A stretch of 64,000 nucleotides of DNA from Pedobacter hartonius (lineage in GTDB: Bacteria; Bacteroidota; Bacteroidia; Sphingobacteriales; Sphingobacteriaceae), in contig NZ_FNRA01000008.1 of the NCBI RefSeq assembly GCF_900107535.1, positions 124,001-188,000 on the forward strand, in the 5' to 3' direction. The notes under the pieces are model-generated. The model had not been told where the DNA came from and did no database searches. It was given only the letters and a program-made list of their open reading frames with translations. This document shows, piece by piece, positions 36,800 to 45,774 of the stretch (position 1 is its first letter; the number at the start of each line of letters is the position of its first letter). The position numbers and the translations under genes are program-made.

Positions 36800-38038
36800 T
36801 TACTTATTATTATTAATCGTTTCCGAATTGTAAACTGTTGCGGTTTTTTTTGTATCAGCCTTTTCTTTTTCCCCAAGAAATAATACCAGCACTGCTGTTA
36901 AGCAACTAAGTGCTCCGAATACATATACCATCTGATAATTGTACCACAGTGCAATCAGACCGGCAACGGGAGCTGCGATACCCAAAGACAAGTCGAAAAA
37001 TGCGCCATAAGCACCCAGGGCTGTTCCACGCATCTGTGGAGACACTTTTTTTATAGCCATTACTCCCAGCGATGGAAATATCAATGAAAATCCTGCCCCC
37101 GTGAGGCAACACCCCAGAATGGCGATTGATCCGGAACCTGCAAAACCAATGAGTAACTGTCCTGCAATTTCAATAATCAATGATATCAGGGCGACTGCAT
37201 AGGCTCCGTATTTATCCGGGAAGGAGGAGAAAAATATCCGGACAAGAATATAACATCCGCCAAACATCATAAATGCCTGCGATGCATTTCCCCAGTGTTT
37301 TTGTGTAAAGAGCAAAACGATGAACGAGGATATGCAGGCAAATCCAATGGAAGCGAATGCAAGTCCCAATCCCTGACCTGAAACCTTTCCAACAACTTTG
37401 TAAAAAGGTGCACGGACATGACTCAAATCCACGGGCAATGAGGGGAGCTTATGTGTTATGATCAAACTTAAACCGGATAATAATGAGATGGCTCCAAACG
37501 CACTTTCTATTCCGGTTGTTTTGAACAATGCAATGCCCAATGGTGCCCCTAAGGCGATTCCTGCATACATGGCTATACCATTCCATGTCATGACTTTGCC
37601 GGATTTTTCTACGCCTACCAGTCCGATACCCCAGGTTAAAGACCCGGTGACCAATAAACTTTCAGCTATTCCATGCAGGATTCTTGTTGTTAAAATAATT
37701 GTCAATGCTGTAGCAGCGTTCCTGCTAAATAAAGCCGCCGTCAAATAAAGTATGCCGGTAATTATTCCTAACGTCCCACCTATACGGCTGCTTAACCTGG
37801 CACCTTTTGTATCGGTAAGTTTACCCGCATAAGATCTTGTCAGCAAAGTAGCCAATGCCTGCGTGCCAATAACAACGCCAACAATAATACTATTATACTT
37901 TAAGCCCGTTTCAATATAACCGGGCAAAATTCCGAGCATCATCCCTATAGTAAGGTAAACGGAAAATACGGATAAAATAATTGGAATTATTGTTTTGTAA
38001 AACCCCGGCTCAACATTCTTTTCAATAGTTGCATTCAT
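36800..38038 (-). CDS. MFS transporter (12-helix efflux type)
   Basis: About 412 residues with twelve predicted hydrophobic segments and the MFS loop motif after helix 2 (RSYAGKLTDTKGAR). It resembles the arabinose/drug efflux group. The chosen ATG (38038) is the second of two near the start. A promoter-like TAATTTTG box and an operator-like repeat lie between this gene and araC. Likely exports a toxic compound that the SDR also modifies (inference). Confidence 0.9.
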   Translation of the reverse strand: MNATIEKNVEPGFYKTIIPIILSVFSVYLTIGMMLGILPGYIETGLKYNSIIVGVVIGTQALATLLTRSYAGKLTDTKGARLSSRIGGTLGIITGILYLTAALFSRNAATALTIILTTRILHGIAESLLVTGSLTWGIGLVGVEKSGKVMTWNGIAMYAGIALGAPLGIALFKTTGIESAFGAISLLSGLSLIITHKLPSLPVDLSHVRAPFYKVVGKVSGQGLGLAFASIGFACISSFIVLLFTQKHWGNASQAFMMFGGCYILVRIFFSSFPDKYGAYAVALISLIIEIAGQLLIGFAGSGSIAILGCCLTGAGFSLIFPSLGVMAIKKVSPQMRGTALGAYGAFFDLSLGIAAPVAGLIALWYNYQMVYVFGALSCLTAVLVLFLGEKEKADTKKTATVYNSETINNNK

Positions 38039-38062
38039 ATAAATCACTTAAATTTTATGATG

Positions 38063-38117
38063 CAAAATTAATAAGGTCAATTCCAATAAGGGGTAGCCAT
38101 ATCATGGCAATAATTGG
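38063..38117 (-). promoter_or_regulatory. MFS promoter with nested inverted repeat (candidate AraC operator)
   Basis: Minus strand -7 box TAATTTTG (38063-38070, fits TAnnTTTG). Immediately upstream are nested inverted repeats: CCAAT (38083-38087) with ATTGG (38113-38117), and GCCAT (38096-38100) with ATGGC (38104-38108). They cover the expected -33 position. Regulation by the adjacent AraC protein is inference. Confidence 0.5.
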
Positions 38118-38122
38118 ACATA

Positions 38123-38986
38123 TTATGGTTTCTGTTCTCTAAAAGCAGAAGCAGTGACTCCGGTGTTGTTCTTAAAGAAGCGAGAAAAATAGGCCTGATC
38201 TTCATATCCCAGTTCCCAGGCAATTTCCCTTATGTCTTTACCGGAATAAGAAAGTAATCGTTTGCCTTCCAGAATAATCTCCTGTTGAATCCAGTAGCTC
38301 GCAGGGAATCCGGTTATTTCCTTCATGACCTCATTTAGGTATAATGGTGTGATATGAAGAAGTGAGGCATACGCTTTTACCTGTTTTAATTTTAGGAAAT
38401 GTTCCTTTATCAATTGCCTGAACCGGGTAGCTAATATGTACTTGGGACTATTGATACGTTTGAACTTTGTAGAAGCCCCCAGCAGTTTAGAGGCAATTAA
38501 TCCTGAAATCGCATCCAGCAAAGATTTAATAACAGATGACATCAAATCGTCATTCCCCTTTTCACCCAACCACCATATTCCCAGATGACCAGCAAAAGCA
38601 AAAACCGGGTCCTTTTTATCAAGATCAGTATTTTGAGTGATATTCAACATGGTATCAAAGGCTTCCCGGAACTGTTTCGAAATATAATTAGAATCTACAA
38701 ACAGCAGCCAGCCTTCACATTGGTCTGTCTTTATATAACGATGTACCTGTCCCGGGGCAACATAACAAATTCCTGCATCATTGATTTCTATGGTATGAAA
38801 GTCAACTTCAAAAACAAAATATCCACTCTCTTGGATGATGAACATATAATGGTCATCACGATGTAATTCATAATCTATAAACTTAACCCCATGCAAAGAC
38901 ATGATGTCTATGCCGCTTTGTTTTAATTCATCCTTATGGATTAATATTTTATGTTTTGAAACCAATTTTGCTTTTTTTGAAATCAA
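38123..38986 (-). CDS. AraC-family transcriptional regulator (TTG start)
   Basis: 287 residues. An N-terminal cupin-like sensing domain (about 30-120) and a C-terminal pair of helix-turn-helix motifs (YASLLHITPLYLNEVMKEIT and IREIAWELGYEDQAYFSRFF). The first possible start is a TTG at 38986; the next ATG is 28 codons in. Lies just upstream of the MFS gene on the same strand and likely controls the cassette. Confidence 0.9.
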   Translation of the reverse strand: MISKKAKLVSKHKILIHKDELKQSGIDIMSLHGVKFIDYELHRDDHYMFIIQESGYFVFEVDFHTIEINDAGICYVAPGQVHRYIKTDQCEGWLLFVDSNYISKQFREAFDTMLNITQNTDLDKKDPVFAFAGHLGIWWLGEKGNDDLMSSVIKSLLDAISGLIASKLLGASTKFKRINSPKYILATRFRQLIKEHFLKLKQVKAYASLLHITPLYLNEVMKEITGFPASYWIQQEIILEGKRLLSYSGKDIREIAWELGYEDQAYFSRFFKNNTGVTASAFREQKP

Positions 38987-39018
38987 TTCTACTGCTTGCT
39001 GGCAGTCATGGTATATGC

Positions 39019-39026
39019 CAAAGTTA
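39019..39026 (-). promoter_or_regulatory. Candidate araC promoter -7 box
   Basis: Minus strand TAACTTTG fits TAnnTTTG and would give a leader of about 25 bases. A clear -33 TTTG is missing. The rest of 38987-39196 shows no gene. Confidence 0.4.
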
Positions 39027-39196
39027 TTTTAACCGCTTCCTGTAAAATTAGGTAACGTTAGCGAATAGTTGTATTCTTTTTTTGAGCATTTTTTATATCC
39101 TGCCACCCAATTTTTCATCTGCACAGTAATGGTTTAAGCGTCAGCCCGTAAATCAAAACTCCGGGATTGGTAACCAAATTCAGTGGGTAAATAGTT

Positions 39197-39736
39197 TTAG
39201 CAGAAGATTAAAAGCATAATTGTAAGAGAGAAAAATTGTCCAAGAGAGGTTCTGAGCTGACGAAGAGCTTTGGTAAGCTGATTTTCCACAGTTTTATGGG
39301 AGATATTTAATAGATCAGCTATACTTTTGATGGATTGATGTTCATTTCTGCTCATTCTGAAGATTTTCTGACATTTTTCAGGTAATTTTGATACCTCATT
39401 TTCGATCAGGCTCTTTAAATCCGATAAATGGATATGCTCTTCATTTGAATTATCAACATACGAAGCTTTAAAATTCGCATAGTTGGAAGCATAGTCTCTT
39501 TTTACTTTTTCAGACCGTATATAATTGATGGTTTGAAATTTAACCGCAGTAAAGAGATATGCCCCGATTGAATGTGTAATTTTCAAATCTTTACGTTTAG
39601 TCCATAAGGAAAAGAAAGTCTCCTGCACAATCTCTTCACAAATAAGCTTATTCCTTAGTATATTGTACGCATAACGATAAAGATCCGACCAATAAAATTG
39701 ATATACCTGTTCAAATGCATCAATTTCCCCATTCAT
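39197..39736 (-). CDS. ECF RNA polymerase sigma factor (Bacteroidota sigma-70 family)
   Basis: 179 residues from the only ATG. Region 2 (AFEQVYQFYWSDLYRYAY to EEIVQETFFSLW) and region 4 (LPEKCQKIFRMSRNEHQSI, with a helix-turn-helix IADLLNISHKTVENQL) are complete. Odd: the reading frame stays open 20 codons upstream and reads YSEDSVVVHL before MNGEIDAF, matching the usual start of such sigma factors, but has no ATG, GTG or TTG. The true start may be a rare codon such as ATT. Known: partner of FecR and SusC in a surface-signalling cascade. Confidence 0.9.
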   Translation of the reverse strand: MNGEIDAFEQVYQFYWSDLYRYAYNILRNKLICEEIVQETFFSLWTKRKDLKITHSIGAYLFTAVKFQTINYIRSEKVKRDYASNYANFKASYVDNSNEEHIHLSDLKSLIENEVSKLPEKCQKIFRMSRNEHQSIKSIADLLNISHKTVENQLTKALRQLRTSLGQFFSLTIMLLIFC

Positions 39737-40001
39737 CAGATGAACAACAACACTATCTTCGCTATATGTAGGTGCTTTTTTGATAATTAGGCGTTTTTAA
39801 TAAAGACTTAGGTTAAAAATATGGAATTATTCCTGTAATATTATTAAAACATGACAATATTTAACCTTTTTTCAATAATTAAAATTCAAATGACCAATTA
39901 CGCGACAAAAGACATAAATACAGGGTCATTATTTGCAAAATCCACAACTTAACCAAACAAATAACTCAGGAAGGATAGAGTTTTGATGCTTTCGGAAACC
40001 T

Positions 40002-40043
40002 TTGCTTTTCCTGAGCAGGGCAAACAACGCTCAGGATCAGCAA
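40002..40043. other. Stem-loop in the sigma/pepP divergent intergenic region
   Basis: The region 39737-40201 has no gene. It contains a stem-loop with an outer stem TTGCT/AGCAA (40002-40006, 40039-40043), a 2x2 internal loop and an inner stem TCCTGAGC/GCTCAGGA (40009-40016, 40029-40036). No T-run follows on either strand. Function unknown; the rest of the gap is A/T-rich. Confidence 0.4.
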
Positions 40044-40160
40044 TGGTATAATTTGATAATAGCTGTAATATAGTTTTTCGGCTATACTTTACGAAATAAA
40101 TTTAAATTATTCCTTTTAACCCTGATCTTCGTGTTACTGGGGGGCTATCAATAAAATCCT

Positions 40161-40168
40161 TAGATTTG
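40161..40168 (+). promoter_or_regulatory. Candidate pepP promoter -7 box
   Basis: TAGATTTG matches TAnnTTTG and would place the transcript start about 25 bases before the chosen ATG. No clear -33 TTTG. Confidence 0.3.
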
Positions 40169-40201
40169 TTGTTCATTATTCAATATTCAACACTTGCATA
40201 T

Positions 40202-41977
40202 ATGACATACAAGGAAAAATTAAGCAAAATACGAGCACAAATGAAGGCGGATAGGGTAGATGCCTATATTATACCCTCAGCCGATCCGCACATCAGTGAG
40301 TATCTGCCAAAACATTATAAATGTATTCCATTTGCTTCCGGCTTCACCGGCTCTGCAGGTACGCTGGTCATCACGCATGACTTTGCCGGGTTATGGACCG
40401 ACTTCAGGTATTTTGAACAGGCAGGAGAACAATTGAATGACAGCGGCTTTGAGCTGGTGAAACAAAAGATACAGCATGCCCCTGAATATATTCAGTGGCT
40501 AAATCAAAAACTGGATAAAGGAGCGGTTGTTGCTACAGATGAGAAATTACTGTCTGTATTACTGGGAGATCTCCTCACCCAACAACTATCCGCCAAAGGA
40601 ATCAGCCTGCAGAGTAAAGACTATTTAAGCCCGATATGGGAGAACCGTCCTGAACTGCCAGAAAACAAGGCATTTTTGATTGACGAGGAACAGGCAGGGC
40701 AATCTGTGAGCAGTAAACTAGCTGCCGTAAGGGCTGAACTGCTGAACCATCAGGCAGATTATCACTTCGTATCTTCACTGGATGATATTGCCTGGCTGTT
40801 TAATATCCGGGGAACGGATGTGAGTTTCAATCCGGTGGTATTGAGTTTCGCACTCATCAGTCATGATCACGCGACGCTGTTTATTCATCCCGGAAAACTA
40901 ACCGAAGAAGAAAAATTGGCACTGCTCAAAAGCGGAACGGAAGTACTGCCTTACGAAGAGATCGAGCGGGCCTTAAAACAGATTCCAGCAAATGTTTCAG
41001 TATTGATAGATCCTAAGCGTAACTGTTATGCCTATGCTAAACTAATACCGGCATCAGTACGGATCATCAAAGAACTCAATCCGTCCACGAGCCTGAAGGC
41101 AGTTAAAAATGAGGTAGAATTAAGCAATACCCGCGAAGCTATGCTGAAGGACGGAGTAGCCATTACACGTTTTTTAAAGTGGCTGGAAGACAACATCGGC
41201 AAAACAAAGGTCACAGAGCTTTCTGCTGCCGCAGAACTCCGTAAATACAGGGCCGAACAGGATGGGTTTATAGGCGACAGCTTTAATACCATCAGCGCCT
41301 ATAAAGCTCATGGGGCTCTACCTCATTATGCGCCATCGGCCGAGAGCGATACCGAAGTTAAGGCGGAAAGCCTGTTCCTGGTAGACTCAGGCGGGCAGTA
41401 TTTTTATGGAACTACAGATATTACGCGGACAATCCCAATGGGTGAAACCACAGCGCAGGAAAGAAAGGATTATACTTTGGTATTAAAAGGGATGATTGAA
41501 GGGTGTAGTGCGATATTTCCTAAAGGCACCTGTGGTTACCAGATTGACGCCATCACGAGGAAACCGCTATGGGACCACGCCATCAATTACGGACACGGAA
41601 CGGGACATGGCGTAGGCTATTTCCTGAATGTACATGAAGGCCCGCAGGTATTTAACCCGACCAACACACCAGTGCCTGTTGAGCTGGGCATGATCACTTC
41701 TGTGGAGCCCGGCGTTTACCGTCCCGGAAGGCATGGTATCCGCATTGAAAACCTGGTGACTACAATTGCAATACAGGAAAATGAATTCAATGAGTTCTAC
41801 GGGTTCGAAACACTGACCATCGCACCGATAAGCACCAGTATTGTGATCAAAGACCTGCTGGAAAAAGCACAGGTTGACTGGCTGAATGCCTACAATACTT
41901 CTGTATTTGAAAAACTGAGCCCTGCTTTAAATGATGAAGAGCGCCAGTGGCTGAAAGAAGCTACAAAGGCTATCTAA
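40202..41977 (+). CDS. Aminopeptidase P family Xaa-Pro peptidase (M24)
   Basis: 591 residues from the ATG at 40202, chosen because MTYKEKLSKIRAQM is the usual start. Two creatinase-like N-terminal domains precede the M24 domain with metal ligands in VDSGGQYFYGTTDITRT (Asp pair), GHGTGHGVG (His), SVEPGVY and RIENL (Glu pair). The three-domain form is typical of cytosolic aminopeptidase P of Bacteroidota. No signal peptide. It would complete hydrolysis of proline-containing peptides in the cytoplasm. Confidence 0.93.
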   Translation: MTYKEKLSKIRAQMKADRVDAYIIPSADPHISEYLPKHYKCIPFASGFTGSAGTLVITHDFAGLWTDFRYFEQAGEQLNDSGFELVKQKIQHAPEYIQWLNQKLDKGAVVATDEKLLSVLLGDLLTQQLSAKGISLQSKDYLSPIWENRPELPENKAFLIDEEQAGQSVSSKLAAVRAELLNHQADYHFVSSLDDIAWLFNIRGTDVSFNPVVLSFALISHDHATLFIHPGKLTEEEKLALLKSGTEVLPYEEIERALKQIPANVSVLIDPKRNCYAYAKLIPASVRIIKELNPSTSLKAVKNEVELSNTREAMLKDGVAITRFLKWLEDNIGKTKVTELSAAAELRKYRAEQDGFIGDSFNTISAYKAHGALPHYAPSAESDTEVKAESLFLVDSGGQYFYGTTDITRTIPMGETTAQERKDYTLVLKGMIEGCSAIFPKGTCGYQIDAITRKPLWDHAINYGHGTGHGVGYFLNVHEGPQVFNPTNTPVPVELGMITSVEPGVYRPGRHGIRIENLVTTIAIQENEFNEFYGFETLTIAPISTSIVIKDLLEKAQVDWLNAYNTSVFEKLSPALNDEERQWLKEATKAI

Positions 41978-41979
41978 CA

Positions 41980-42020
41980 AATAATCCCCAGTATGAACAT
42001 AATTCATACTGGGGATTATT
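41980..42020. terminator. Bidirectional terminator between pepP-like and ROK genes
   Basis: An 18-base-pair perfect stem (41980-41997 with 42003-42020), five-base loop, A-run on one side and T-rich arm on the other, between convergent genes: a bidirectional terminator. Confidence 0.88.
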
Positions 42021-42035
42021 ATGATAAATGGTTGA

Positions 42036-42908
42036 CTACGACTGGAACCAGCTGTATGCTGCTCCTACAAGCGCTGCATCTTCCCACATGGTGCTTTGTT
42101 TTAGCACCACTTCTTTGTTTTTAAGGTGTTTCACTACTACAGGCATAAAACAATCCCAGGTCTTTGCAATATTACCGCCAATCACCACTACAGTCGGTTG
42201 TTCCTGATCGATGAAATCATTTAAAAATATAGCGAGGTTTTCACCAAACTCTTCAAATATCTGGTCTTTGATACCCTGGTCTTCAGAAGCCATCAGCGTG
42301 ATCACATCTTTGATCTCCTTACCGGTCAGCTCCTTGTACCTGTTAGAGAACCAGCGGGTAGAAATATACTCTTCAGCAATGCTGTCTTTGAAGGGAATAA
42401 AGGCACGGTCTGAATCAATAGTTTTTCCCTGGCAATTACTTGCAGATCCTAAACCTGTACCCAGGGTAATACCCAAAGCACGCTTTTCCCCCGCTACTGC
42501 ACCAGAGGCCAATTCACCGTGCAAAAACGATTCAGCATCATTTCTGAAAAGAATATTGCTTTCCGGAATACCTAATTTTTGAGCCAGGATTCCCAGAACA
42601 TTCATTTCATACAAAGAGTCATATTTCTTGGTCCCTTTCATCAGGGAAATACCTTTTTCATAGTCGAAAGGACCAGGCATAGCGATACCGATATGTACCT
42701 GTTCGTCACCTGAACTTACGATCAGGGGTTTCAGCGCATCAACCCATGCTTTAATAATTACGTCAGCACCTTCCATGGAGGCTACACGTTCTCTAACCAG
42801 AGAATCTTTTACTATCTTGAAATCAGCTGCGTCAATGTGCGCAGCCGTGATATGCGAACCTCCAATATCGACTCCTATATAAGGCAGTCTGGACGATTTA
42901 AAATTCAT
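42036..42908 (-). CDS. ROK-family sugar kinase-like protein (polyphosphate-glucokinase type)
   Basis: 290 residues. Phosphate-binding DIGGSHI near the N-terminus, catalytic FRNDAESF with Asp, and LGTGLGSA. The zinc motif CxCGxxGCxE of classical ROK proteins is absent, as in polyphosphate glucokinase-like members. It presumably phosphorylates glucose or a related hexose. It lies 31 bases after rfbA on the same strand. Confidence 0.85.
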   Translation of the reverse strand: MNFKSSRLPYIGVDIGGSHITAAHIDAADFKIVKDSLVRERVASMEGADVIIKAWVDALKPLIVSSGDEQVHIGIAMPGPFDYEKGISLMKGTKKYDSLYEMNVLGILAQKLGIPESNILFRNDAESFLHGELASGAVAGEKRALGITLGTGLGSASNCQGKTIDSDRAFIPFKDSIAEEYISTRWFSNRYKELTGKEIKDVITLMASEDQGIKDQIFEEFGENLAIFLNDFIDQEQPTVVVIGGNIAKTWDCFMPVVVKHLKNKEVVLKQSTMWEDAALVGAAYSWFQS

Positions 42909-42939
42909 ATGCTTGGTTTAACTATATTGTGTTTTAGAT

Positions 42940-43800
42940 TTATTTGACCAGTTTTAATAAATAGGCACCATAGCCACTTTTCACCAATGGAGTCGCTACT
43001 TTACGCAGCTGTTCTTTATCAATGAAGCCCATTCTGTAAGCTACTTCTTCTATACAGCCTATTTTCAGGCCCTGACGTTCTTCAATCACCTGAACGAACT
43101 GTCCGGCCTGCATCAGGGATACAAATGTGCCTGTATCCAGCCATGCGGTACCGCGGTTCAGTACACCTACCTTCAATTTACCCTGCTCAAGATATTCCCT
43201 GTTCACATCGGTAATCTCATATTCGCCACGGGGAGAAGGTTTAATGTTTCTGGCAATTTCTACTACGCTGTTGTCATAGAAATAAAGTCCCGGAACAGCA
43301 TAATCAGATTTTGGCACCTCGGGTTTCTCCTCAATAGAGACCGCCACATTATCGGCATCAAATTCAACTACACCATATCTTTCAGGATCTGAGACACGGT
43401 AAGCGAAAACAACACCTCCGTCAGGATCAGAACTCGCCTGTAAGAGCTTGGCCATACCATCCCCATAGAAAATGTTATCTCCCAGGACTAATGCAACTTT
43501 ATCTGTTCCAATAAAGTCCGCACCAATAACGAATGCCTGCGCCAGCCCATTGGGCTCATGTTGAACTGCATACGAAAACTCACAGCCCAACTGTTTGCCG
43601 TCACCCAGAAGTTTCTGGAAATTCGGAAGATCATGTGGGGTGGAGATAATAAGTATTTCTTTAATTCCTGCCAGCATTAATGTTGACAATGGATAATAGA
43701 TCATTGGTTTATCATAAACAGGCATCATCTGCTTGCTCATCACCAAAGTTAAAGGATGCAGCCTCGTGCCGCTCCCTCCTGCTAAAATTATTCCTTTCAA
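42940..43800 (-). CDS. rfbA: Glucose-1-phosphate thymidylyltransferase (TTG start)
   Basis: 286 residues when started at TTG 43800 (reads [16 protein letters not shown]), the exact start of RfbA proteins; a longer frame to 43836 would overlap the DUF3109 gene. GGSGTRLHP (8-16), the uridylyl/thymidylyl block (VLGDNIFYG) and EEKPEVPKS are intact. It makes dTDP-glucose, the first step of dTDP-L-rhamnose synthesis. The rest of the rml pathway (rfbB, C, D) is not in the window. Confidence 0.93.
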   Translation of the reverse strand: MKGIILAGGSGTRLHPLTLVMSKQMMPVYDKPMIYYPLSTLMLAGIKEILIISTPHDLPNFQKLLGDGKQLGCEFSYAVQHEPNGLAQAFVIGADFIGTDKVALVLGDNIFYGDGMAKLLQASSDPDGGVVFAYRVSDPERYGVVEFDADNVAVSIEEKPEVPKSDYAVPGLYFYDNSVVEIARNIKPSPRGEYEITDVNREYLEQGKLKVGVLNRGTAWLDTGTFVSLMQAGQFVQVIEERQGLKIGCIEEVAYRMGFIDKEQLRKVATPLVKSGYGAYLLKLVK

Positions 43801-43816
43801 AATACGCGTTTTAAAG

Positions 43817-44383
43817 TTACGGATTTGAAGATACACTATTTTCTAATTCCCTGTACCATTCCTCCCCATATTTTCTGATCAATGGTCCTTTTAAGAAGGT
43901 ATAAACCGGGACTTTAAGTTCTCTTCCAAAAGTACAGGCATCTGAACAGATATGCCAGCGGTCATAGTTGAGCACATCAAACTCAGGATACTGCGTAATG
44001 CGTATCGGGTATAAATGGCAGGAAATGGGCTTTTGCCAGTCGACAATCCCCTGCTCATGAGCCTTTTCAATAGCACATTTCGTGATTCCATTTTCAAAAG
44101 TTACGTATGCGCACTCTTTGTTGCCATCTACACAGGGGGTAGTGAGGTCACCATCAGCATCTACCACAGAAGTACCATATTGTTCAATAGCAGCAATACC
44201 TTTTGGAGCAAGCATATGTTTGATCTTTGGATAGATCTCCGCTAAAATAGCCGTTTCTGCTACATCAAGCGGTGCACCAGAATCGCCCTCCACACAACAA
44301 ATACCTTTACATTTATTTAAGTTACACACAAAACTCTCGCTGATGACGTCTTCGTGTATGAGTGTATTTTGTACTTCTATCAT
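43817..44383 (-). CDS. DUF3109 family protein (cysteine-rich, possible metal centre)
   Basis: 188 residues with a conserved set of Cys (CNLKNCKGICC-like start, [23 protein letters not shown]), fitting a metal or Fe-S centre as in DUF3109/YkgJ-like proteins. Function unknown. It starts 5 bases after the DUF3108 gene stop. Confidence 0.85.
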   Translation of the reverse strand: MIEVQNTLIHEDVISESFVCNLNKCKGICCVEGDSGAPLDVAETAILAEIYPKIKHMLAPKGIAAIEQYGTSVVDADGDLTTPCVDGNKECAYVTFENGITKCAIEKAHEQGIVDWQKPISCHLYPIRITQYPEFDVLNYDRWHICSDACTFGRELKVPVYTFLKGPLIRKYGEEWYRELENSVSSNP

Positions 44384-44388
44384 TGAAT

Positions 44389-45165
44389 TTAATTTTCTTT
44401 TGCCAGCGGGTATCTCAACCCATCGGCAGATTTAATTTCCATCGTAACGGCACCAACAATTATTTCTACCTGCGCCTTTACGGGAACCCTGTTTCCATCG
44501 TCAGTAATCCAAAGATACAAACTGCTGTCTTTTCTAAAGATTCTGCCCGGCTCAATGGAAGGGCTGAATTTTAAACACCTTATATTCCCAAGTTTACTTT
44601 TAATGACTTCCTTTCCTACATATTTGATCTGCAGCTGATGGATCGATTTTCCCAAAAAATAATTGAGCTTAAATTCCTCGCCGATCTTCAGTTTGGAAAT
44701 ATCCAGGCTCCTGGAAAAATAATAGGCAGAAACTAGGTCAAACGTCTGATCAGTCGGAGTAGTAAAAGTTCCTTTATTGGAAACTACCTTTTTTGTATCC
44801 TGGTAAAACCTTGCTTTATCCTCTCTTTTATAGCTTGATTCTTTGATGTTCTCCTGGTAAAAATATGGTGTCAGGTTGTCTTTATCGATATAAGAATCGT
44901 AGTGGTCCCGTATTTTATAAAAAATATCAAAAGTTCCTGATGTTTTTGCGTCAACCACCAGTCTATAGGTGGGTTTACCGTCAAATTTCAGGTCTGAGTT
45001 CAGTACTTTAATAATACCTTCTGCTGCTGTGATAATGCCATATCTCAGTTTATACTGCAATACCTCCCCGGCCTGAAAGACAGGTTCCTTCTTTAAAGGC
45101 AGCTCCTGAGCTTTAGCATGAATTAAGGTAATCAAAAAAACAGTCAGCAAAAATAATTTTCTCAT
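44389..45165 (-). CDS. DUF3108 domain secreted protein
   Basis: 258 residues from the ATG at 45165, which gives a signal peptide (MRKLFLLTVFLITLIHAKAQ); a longer frame to 45243 would overlap the upstream gene. The body matches DUF3108, a periplasmic beta-structure family of unknown function often near DUF2480 in Bacteroidota. Confidence 0.85.
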   Translation of the reverse strand: MRKLFLLTVFLITLIHAKAQELPLKKEPVFQAGEVLQYKLRYGIITAAEGIIKVLNSDLKFDGKPTYRLVVDAKTSGTFDIFYKIRDHYDSYIDKDNLTPYFYQENIKESSYKREDKARFYQDTKKVVSNKGTFTTPTDQTFDLVSAYYFSRSLDISKLKIGEEFKLNYFLGKSIHQLQIKYVGKEVIKSKLGNIRCLKFSPSIEPGRIFRKDSSLYLWITDDGNRVPVKAQVEIIVGAVTMEIKSADGLRYPLAKEN

Positions 45166-45196
45166 ACCTTGTTTAAACACAATATTAATCCAGAAA

Positions 45197-45712
45197 CTAA
45201 TCCTTTCGTTTATAGATCGGAACAGTTGAACACGGCTCGCCATACATTATACTCTTAACCACGGGGGTTAACAAAGCAGTGATTTCTACATAAGCAGACA
45301 CCGGAACATCGATATCAGCACAACCTTTGATGACTACCCTTTCATCCTTATAATCGGCAAGATCAATTTTAGCCAGCGCTTTTGTAAACAACACAGCCTC
45401 CAATACCTCAAGTCCGCCAAATACCACTTCGTTGGCGTAGGGCTTTAATTTATTGGCAAGCAGCATATATGCCCAGGTGGGTACAATCGCGTCCGCACTG
45501 CAGATAATAGCGATGTTCTTACCGGCATAGGAAGCCCAGTCATGTCCTTTGATGAACTCCCTGAAATCCTTTTCCCTCAGTATCAATCCCTGGAACAGAT
45601 TTTCCTTCAGATCATATACCACACGTTCGCCCTGATGATAATAAAGCTCCAGGTTTAAGGTAATTAAACCACTGGAAGCAACCTTATTCACTATATTTTC
45701 CTGAATCTCCAT
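45197..45712 (-). CDS. DUF2480 family protein
   Basis: 171 residues, soluble, recognised as DUF2480, a family confined to Bacteroidota with unknown function. First gene of a same-strand run with DUF3108, DUF3109, rfbA and ROK. Confidence 0.85.
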   Translation of the reverse strand: MEIQENIVNKVASSGLITLNLELYYHQGERVVYDLKENLFQGLILREKDFREFIKGHDWASYAGKNIAIICSADAIVPTWAYMLLANKLKPYANEVVFGGLEVLEAVLFTKALAKIDLADYKDERVVIKGCADIDVPVSAYVEITALLTPVVKSIMYGEPCSTVPIYKRKD

Positions 45713-45722
45713 GATTGTAAAT

Positions 45723-45755
45723 AAAAAAAACCGGAAGTGTTGCTACTTCCGGTTT
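45723..45755 (-). terminator. Intrinsic terminator of the ppiD-like gene
   Basis: Minus strand: AAACCGGAAGT, loop of six, ACTTCCGGTTT and a run of eight T residues, 20 bases after the stop of the PpiD-like gene. Confidence 0.88.
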
Positions 45756-45774
45756 CAAAATTACGTAATAAAGA

